Below are positions 58,490 through 64,000 of a DNA stretch of 64,000 nucleotides, piece by piece; positions within the stretch are counted from its first letter, which is position 1, and every line of letters starts with the position of its first letter. Below the pieces are notes generated by a model. The model was not told the DNA's origin and did not search any database. It was given only the letters and a program-made list of their open reading frames with translations. A program made the translations under genes and the position numbers. The stretch covers positions 168,465,226 through 168,529,225 of the forward strand of contig OV884011.1 of the NCBI GenBank assembly GCA_930367205.1, in the 5' to 3' direction. The DNA is from Acanthosoma haemorrhoidale (taxonomy: Eukaryota > Arthropoda > Insecta > Hemiptera > Acanthosomatidae).

Positions 58490-58556
58490 ATAATTTTTTT
58501 TATTAATATTAAATTCCTTTATTGTGCTATAGTTATAATCTGCCTTTTTACATAAT
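58490..58556 (-). mobile_element. Tiny LINE-tail insertion with TATTA duplication
   Basis: The inserted 67 bp is flanked by TATTA at 58,485-58,489 and 58,557-58,561, while unit 2 has a single TATTA at the matching site. Its reverse complement resembles the LINE tail at 8,555-8,625 (AAAGGCAGATT.TAA and CAATAAAGGAATTTAA). It is therefore an extremely 5'-truncated LINE or SINE tail insertion. Confidence 0.7.
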
Positions 58557-58603
58557 TATTAGGAATATATTTATTATATTTGCTTAGAAACAAAAGAAAG
58601 GAA

Positions 58604-58659
58604 CGCCCAAACAGGGACTTGAACCCTGGATCCTCAGATTAAAAGTCTGATGCTCTACC
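58604..58659 (-). pseudogene. tRNA-Lys(UUU) pseudogene, 5' truncated
   Basis: The minus strand has the 3' three-quarters of a tRNA-Lys: GGTAGAGCATCAGACTTTTA with anticodon TTT, then TCCAGGGTTCAAGTCCCTG forming a perfect T-arm, then TTTGGGCG. The first about 17 nt (acceptor 5' strand and start of the D-arm) are replaced by unrelated AT-rich sequence, so it cannot fold as a complete tRNA. Confidence 0.85.
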
Positions 58660-59056
58660 TCTTATTTACTGTTAGAGCATAATATGAAAATATAAGATAT
58701 TTTAATCTAGTGTTTTTAAATCAACAATTTTGGTTGTTGTATAAATGCAAGTATTATTAATAATAACTAGCTGACGAAAACATTTACTGTTGGGTCGGAA
58801 CTCAAACTAGGGTCCGTTCCCACCTCGATACTTTGCTTAGACTGCGAGAGCTTTGCCGAAGACAATTCATATTTGTAAAATAGTCAACTTCTGCAGAGTA
58901 GCTCATTGAGCAGCCGACTTGATATTGGGGAGGTCCCGATCCTGTCATGTCCCATTATTTCTATGTTGATGATTATTAACAATACTCAGATTTATACTAC
59001 GACTATAATTGACAGTATATTTAGCAATTCCAAGGTTAATCTGTAACATTTAAAAA

Positions 59057-59237
59057 AATAATAAGAATACTTCTAAATTACAAATAACTATACCAGTAGT
59101 ATGTTACATAAATATTAGGAATATATTTATTATATTTGCTTAGAAACAAAAAAAAGGATCGGCCGAATAGGGTCTTTTGAACCATGGAGGACCCTCAGAT
59201 TTAAAGTCTGATGCTCCACAAAGTGAGCTATCCAGGC
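59057..59237. repeat. Local duplication, unit 2 (empty-site copy)
   Basis: It matches unit 1 from AATAATAAGAATACTTC through the A-rich segment and the tRNA relic, and lacks the 72-bp insertion. The duplication preceded that insertion. Confidence 0.85.
59160..59237 (-). pseudogene. tRNA-Lys pseudogene, full length but degenerate
   Basis: The minus strand starts GCCTGGATAGCTCACTT, retains GAGCATCAGACTT and AAATCTGAGGGTCC, and ends TATTCGGCCG. The anticodon loop has changed (CTTTAAA in place of CTTTTAA) and the T-arm carries extra bases, breaking the stem. It keeps the 5' end that unit 1 has lost. Confidence 0.8.
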
Positions 59238-60889
59238 AGCGAGTGTCGTAGGGCAAAAAGGGCCAAGTATTTTAATTTCATTTCAATGTAATTTTCAATG
59301 CGAATCGAGTACTTGTGCCCTGGTAGCCACATTCTCTGATTAAATGTATTATACCTTAGACCTTTAATTCAAATGTGCTGTATCCAAGAATGAAGAGTTT
59401 CCATCACCATACCATACTATAACTTCAACTTGACTGGGACTACTAACAAATTATACAAAGAAAATTACCTGATATGTGATATAAAAAAAAATTTGTCATC
59501 CGTTAGCTGTTACATTTAAAATTTACCAGATTGCAAACTTATTCCTGTTTTTCATTCAGTTATGTTTATCCAAATTCACCTACATAAGAAATTTCAAGTT
59601 ATTATTGAAGGGAATAAAACACCACAAGCCCCTTCAATTTTTTTAATTTACAATTAATATATATAGACATATATTCCCATATTCCATATTATAATACCTT
59701 CTCACATTGAAATTTACGATGTCAGCATAAAACGAGAAATTAAATAAAACAGCAATTTAAACAAACACAACCGATATAATTCTTAGATCAACAATTTTGT
59801 TTTGCAATACATTATTCGTTGTTATCACAGAATACTCTGAACGTTCAGAAGATGACAATATACGCAAGTTTACAGAAATAAATGGCTGGTTTTTACAATA
59901 AATATTACAAGTATTTTTCATTTACTTTAATTTTAATAATGTCTATTTTTATGTTAAACCCAGCTGAATAGGAATAGGTAATGTTTAAAAAAAGTAAAAA
60001 CGACATTGGAAACCAAACAAATAACATTGCTACCCCGAAAACAACATCTGTAATAATAATCATCAAATTCCAGTAACAACTGTGATCTTGCAAAAACACA
60101 ATAACGTCAATATGGTTCATTTGTCAATTTGCTGTACACGTAACTAACTAGCAACCGGTGTGGTTTAATCACCTGTATTGTTTATTTTCAATTTAATGTG
60201 GTAAATATTAGGATATTTATATACTACTTAAGTATATGATAAAGATAAATAATTGTAACGTTTTGTTATTTACTACTTGATTGCTACTGTTTTTAACATA
60301 ATCAAGTTAACAAATAGAATTAATATGCAAAATATTATGCGACTTCGAAATCATAAGCTAGATTAATTAAGGAGATAAATAAAACGCCTTTACATACTTG
60401 TTGTCAACTATACTCCTAACAAATATTACACATTATTAATGTGTCGAGGTATTTAATTTGATAATCTAATCAGAAAGAAAGGGAATTTGTAACTATTAAT
60501 AAATAATGAGTAATTGGTTATATCAGTAGGTAATTAAATTATATTGTATGGAATTTAAAATATTTTTTATGTAATCAGGTAATGAAATACATCCTTCATA
60601 CAAACAGGACAAGCGGGAAACTCAAAACTGCTAGAGTAGACAGATTTACAGGAAAGATAAACTATTGCCTTTTGGTGTCTAATTGAACCGTTTGCCAGGC
60701 AGACAGGAAATAAATGTTTCTACTACTACAGAGCGGGCAGCACAATGAGCTTAGAGTGCGTAATACTATATGATAAACATGGAGGTTTCTTCGACTTCTT
60801 CAGCGGGCAGTTGGGAACACCGGAAGTATACTGTTAGCGTAGATTTAGTCATTTTATTATTACCTGGGACTGCAGTAGCTTTGTTTCAG

Positions 60890-61017
60890 GCATTACCTGC
60901 CCAGATGCCCCAGGAAGGAAGAGTCGTCTCAAGATCCGGAAGATTGGCTCAAAGGACTCTCATGGTGGACTCCAGAGGCCAGCAACTTGCGGGTCAGAGG
61001 AACTGTCGTCTCGAGGG
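60890..61017 (+). CDS. Unidentified gene, candidate exon 2
   Basis: After a pyrimidine-rich acceptor (GCTTTGTTTCAG/G) the first base completes the split Arg codon of exon 1. The frame reads HYLPRCPRKEESSQDPEDWL, then KGLSWWTPEASNLRVRGTVV, then SRG. It stays open to 61,074. The donor is uncertain. Ending after G 61,017 (G/GTCCGT) gives the phase needed by the exon at 62,356, but that donor is weak. An alternative is a later phase-0 donor (TAT/GTAGTC at 61,031) with another, unseen exon between. Like exon 1 it is tryptophan-rich and GC-richer than its surroundings. Confidence 0.5.
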
Positions 61018-62355
61018 GTCCGTCTATAGCAAATTATGTAGTCTTAGAGTGCTCCTGCATTCTTGTAGAGTAGCGCTGTATATATTATCTCCACACCTAC
61101 TTAATCATTTATAATTGTACAATATTTACATACCGACCATTGTCAAGTAGAGACAATTTGATGTAATAACGGCTAGCAGTTTCTTTTTTATCCAAATGAA
61201 TGATGTTGTAACATTATGTAAATACCTTCAATTATACTCTCATGAAATAACATTATTTCTCAATCATTATTGTTTATTTTTAGAGATATTCGCCACATCT
61301 GGAAATACTAATGTATGCACCCACTACTTTATCGATGTTCTTGTCAATAAGCATTCTTTTCCTCTTGGACAGTCTTAGCTTTTGTTGCTCTCCTCGTCTC
61401 TGAGATTACTACCTGGTCCTAATATCCCAATAGTCTTCTATACAGAATGTTTTAATTCTGAAGGTGATATTCGATTTGTATGTCTGTCCAGGTTTATAAG
61501 AAATTATGTTCCGGGCAGTAAGATGAGAATGAAATATGGACGGACTTGCAGCTTAGGTTCAATATGATTCAGAGTGTAGATAAATGTAAAAGATTTCATA
61601 TTTTTTTTCTATTGTTCGTCTCCTAATAAATTGGACAAGTTGGATTATGAAGTAAGAAAAACAATCTATTGCCCTGTAGATGAAATGCAAATTTAAACGG
61701 ATAAAGGAGGGTTAGTTAATGTATTCTGTGACAAGGAAGCTACAGGAATAAGAAGCGACAAAATAAAACATAGAGGCATATAGCAATACTGACAGAGGTA
61801 TTTCTTTATTGCCAAGGCTGAAAGGATAAATACGGAATATGCCAAGGGTGCAGCTTTCACCACTGCTTGCAACACTTGGGCACTGCACACTGGACTGCTG
61901 GGACTGTCATGGTCCGTATCTGTGGACCACATTCCTAAATAGTCTTTTAGATTTTGGGTCTTCACAGCAATAGAAAGCGGTTTTCCAGTGTGCAGTACCC
62001 TGATTATCAGAGATACTTTTTATAATTTTCACTTTTTCGGCCATTTCCATTACAATCAGCTAGTACTGGCGTCTTTTTTTTTTGCTCCAATTCTTTTGAA
62101 ATCTATTGTCAAGTATTCATTTATTTATGTAAGAAAACCTTACATTTTTACCTTCCTCCCCCTGCCCTCGCAATCTAAGGAAACAATTTCACAGTACCTT
62201 TATTTAAAAAAAGCTAATTTGTGTAAAAATATGTATATAACCATGGCTTATAATATAATTTAAACATATAAGTTACCACAAAGACAAACAGAGGTTATTC
62301 ATCGTTCTATACTAATAGAGATATAATACAGAAAAAGAAATGATGCATATTGCAG
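61018..62355 (+). other. Proposed intron 2
   Basis: AT-rich and without recognised coding or repeat content; it contains a GC-richer minus-strand frame at 61,693-61,965 that shows no domain. Confidence 0.35.
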
Positions 62356-62460
62356 GGCTGTTGTCAGCAGAGAATCTGTGGTACGACACTGAAGAGATGA
62401 AACTGTACCGGAGGATCTGGAGCGAGTCTGTCAAGAAAATTTGGGAAGACACGAAACCCG
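62356..62460 (+). CDS. Unidentified gene, candidate exon 3
   Basis: The acceptor is ATTGCAG/GG and the donor CCCG/GTGAGC is strong. In the only open frame the exon encodes LLSAENLWYDTEEMKLYRRI and WSESVKKIWEDTKP. Entry needs one base from the previous exon and exit leaves one base, so a further exon must follow, probably beyond the window. The charged, aromatic-rich composition is like that of exons 1 and 2. Three exons together encode about 132 residues of an N-terminal region without a domain I can name. Confidence 0.55.
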
Positions 62461-64000
62461 GTGAGCGAACTCAGATACAATTGGTTTAATGTATTTTCAG
62501 ACAACCTTATTATCACGCAATTGAAACCCTTTTTAATTGAACGTAATGAACCTTAGGGGAACTCTTTTAGTTTAATTTATTCTAGGGATGTGTTTATGGT
62601 ATGGATGTCTTTAACATTTTGTAGAGTTGCTCAAATAACAGCCTAAAAGGCTCTCAATGCCTAAAAACTTTTCATTTGACCAACGACATGCTATGATGAG
62701 TAATGCCAACACCGTACTCTGTCCAGATAGCGACTTAACATGCCGCTGGAGAAGAGACGTGCCATCTGGAGTGAATGCAAGCATTGCAGACTTCTGCCCG
62801 TCTGTTCTCCAGTCTCGGTATGTATGTCCTACGTTTGCTTTTAGTTGTATATTTTACATGGCTACTGAATTTGTCATATAACTTGGAAGTTGACCACCAT
62901 ATTACTGCATACTCGCAAAGTGGACCACTTAGATATTTCCATATTCAATAGTAGAGATTGATTCGTCACTAAGAAGCTTTTATATTTTTTTTTTTTTTTA
63001 ACTTCGTACAAATATCATAAGAGGCCTGCGTCCAAGTAACAAACTGTGATGACTAGGTGTGCAAAAATCAGATAAGGCATAGGTTAACAGTAAATTGGTA
63101 ATAGTTGATTTCGATGCGTGGCTTTCAAGTTTTATACATCAAACTTTACCAGAAAGCCCAGAATGTTGACTGGACTTTAATCGATAGGAGTGCGCGTTTG
63201 TCAATAGAGCCTCACAATAGATTAAGTCGATTATTTCAACTTCAGCCAATTGATTAATCGATTTAAAATAGGACATTTTGTAGATATTGAAATGCAACAT
63301 ATTGCTGCTCCTCATTTAAGTATGACAAGAAGCCTTGTTTTTCCTCCAATATATTGCAGTACCTATTACAATGCTATACAGTTATGTAGGAATGTAATGG
63401 TTATGTGTGTTGGTTAAAACGTATTGATCGGAGGATAAGTTGCACACGCCATTTTTCCAACGTTTTTTTTTAACAAATAAATTTTGTTTTCTATGGTATT
63501 GCCACTTTACAAAGATATACTAAAGCTGGCAGCAACATTGCTAGAGAACATCGAAATGGGAGAAGTTTTACACTGAGAAATGTTATTGCATTAAGATCAA
63601 CAGCTATTTATGTTATTTTATCTTAAAATATATTTAAAAAATGTATTATAGTTTGAAATATTAACGGGTATACGACAAAGAGATATATCCACAAAATTAG
63701 TGGTGACTTTTGTATTGACTTGGAAATGATCCCATTGGGTGTGGAAATCAATGGTATATTCAATAGGTCTTGTACATGATTACTGTGTGTATGTACATTT
63801 GAATCAATGTGCAGTATGCAATGTGCAGTGGCTATGCATGTAACCACAGCTCCTATGGCATCAGGCTATGAATCTATTTGTCCAACATTCATTCAAACAT
63901 GGATAATATATTTAAATAGTTTAAACAGGGAATGAGTGAAATGAAGACAAGCGTACACACAGGTAAGTAAGTTAATGAGAGAGAGGGGGCAGTGCTCGGA
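62461..64000. other. Proposed intron or downstream DNA
   Basis: AT-rich. An open stretch with GC-richer composition at 62,700-62,819 (SNANTVLCPDSDLTCRWRRD...) ends in a donor-like CG/GTATGT, but no acceptor in the phase required after exon 3 was found. No other gene recognised. Confidence 0.35.

Larger units (their letters stand above)
58429..58659. repeat. Local duplication, unit 1
   Basis: AATAATAAGAATACTTCTAA onward to the tRNA-Lys relic is repeated at 59,057-59,215 in the same orientation. This unit contains an extra 72 bp (58,490-58,561) relative to unit 2. Confidence 0.85.
56052..60889 (+). other. Proposed intron 1 (4.8 kb)
   Basis: AT-rich, with no coding sequence recognised. It contains a dispersed repeat D copy (56,950-57,015), a GC-richer patch at 57,960-58,140, and the local duplication with tRNA-Lys relics at 58.4-59.2 kb. 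A minus-strand 71-codon hydrophobic frame at 59,905-60,120 has no recognisable family. Confidence 0.4.

Noticed and set aside
62657..62881. Open frame MPKNFSF...SNANTVLCPD... ending at a donor-like GTATGT, as exon 4 of the unidentified gene
   Set aside because: Exon 3 leaves one base, so the next exon must supply two; none of the AG sites before this frame gives that phase, and none has a good pyrimidine tract.

Overview
The window is a gene-poor, AT-rich piece of an insect nuclear genome. Three things show this: a complete innexin-2-type gap-junction gene (an invertebrate-only family), a eukaryotic tRNA-Arg(ACG) gene, and a dense mixture of insect-type transposable elements (I/R1-type and Jockey-like LINEs, mariner, Merlin, solo LTRs). 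The innexin reads like those of hemimetabolous insects, so Hemiptera or Polyneoptera is plausible, but the order cannot be fixed from this window.

Layout. 0.5-2.3 kb: 3' half of an I/R1-like LINE with a long open frame. 2.3-11 kb: mostly unrecognised AT-rich DNA with repeat fragments. 11.3-12.8 kb: a solo LTR with a 5-bp target duplication, inserted in a minus-strand LINE pseudogene, followed by a hammerhead-like motif typical of Penelope-like elements. 16.4 kb: another LINE scrap. 19.8-21.1 kb: a decayed multi-copy, transposon-type protein gene. 22-32.5 kb: a cluster of 3' ends of one Jockey-like LINE family on both strands, one carrying a 41-bp tandem array in its 3' UTR. A decayed mariner-superfamily element lies at about 25.5 kb. 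32.7-33.5 kb: a second solo LTR of the same family, in opposite orientation. 40-41.4 kb: a dead mariner with a poly(A)-tailed insertion inside it. 42.9-43.7 kb: a Merlin remnant. 47.0-47.9 kb: a fold-back mariner derivative in which the transposase 3' half appears at both ends.

The conserved single-copy content is on the right: tRNA-Arg (48.86 kb), the intronless innexin-2 coding sequence (49,436-50,515) with a probable 1.4-kb 3' UTR, and the 5' part of an unidentified multi-exon gene (exons at 55.9, 60.9 and 62.36 kb) that runs off the window. Its first intron holds two decayed tRNA-Lys copies inside a local duplication. One duplicate has a small LINE-tail insertion and the other preserves the empty site.

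No operon-like logic applies. The two genes are independent, and the rest records successive transposon insertion and decay. I found no defence, secondary-metabolism or otherwise new multi-gene system. The novel material is in the structures of the mobile elements and the unidentified gene.
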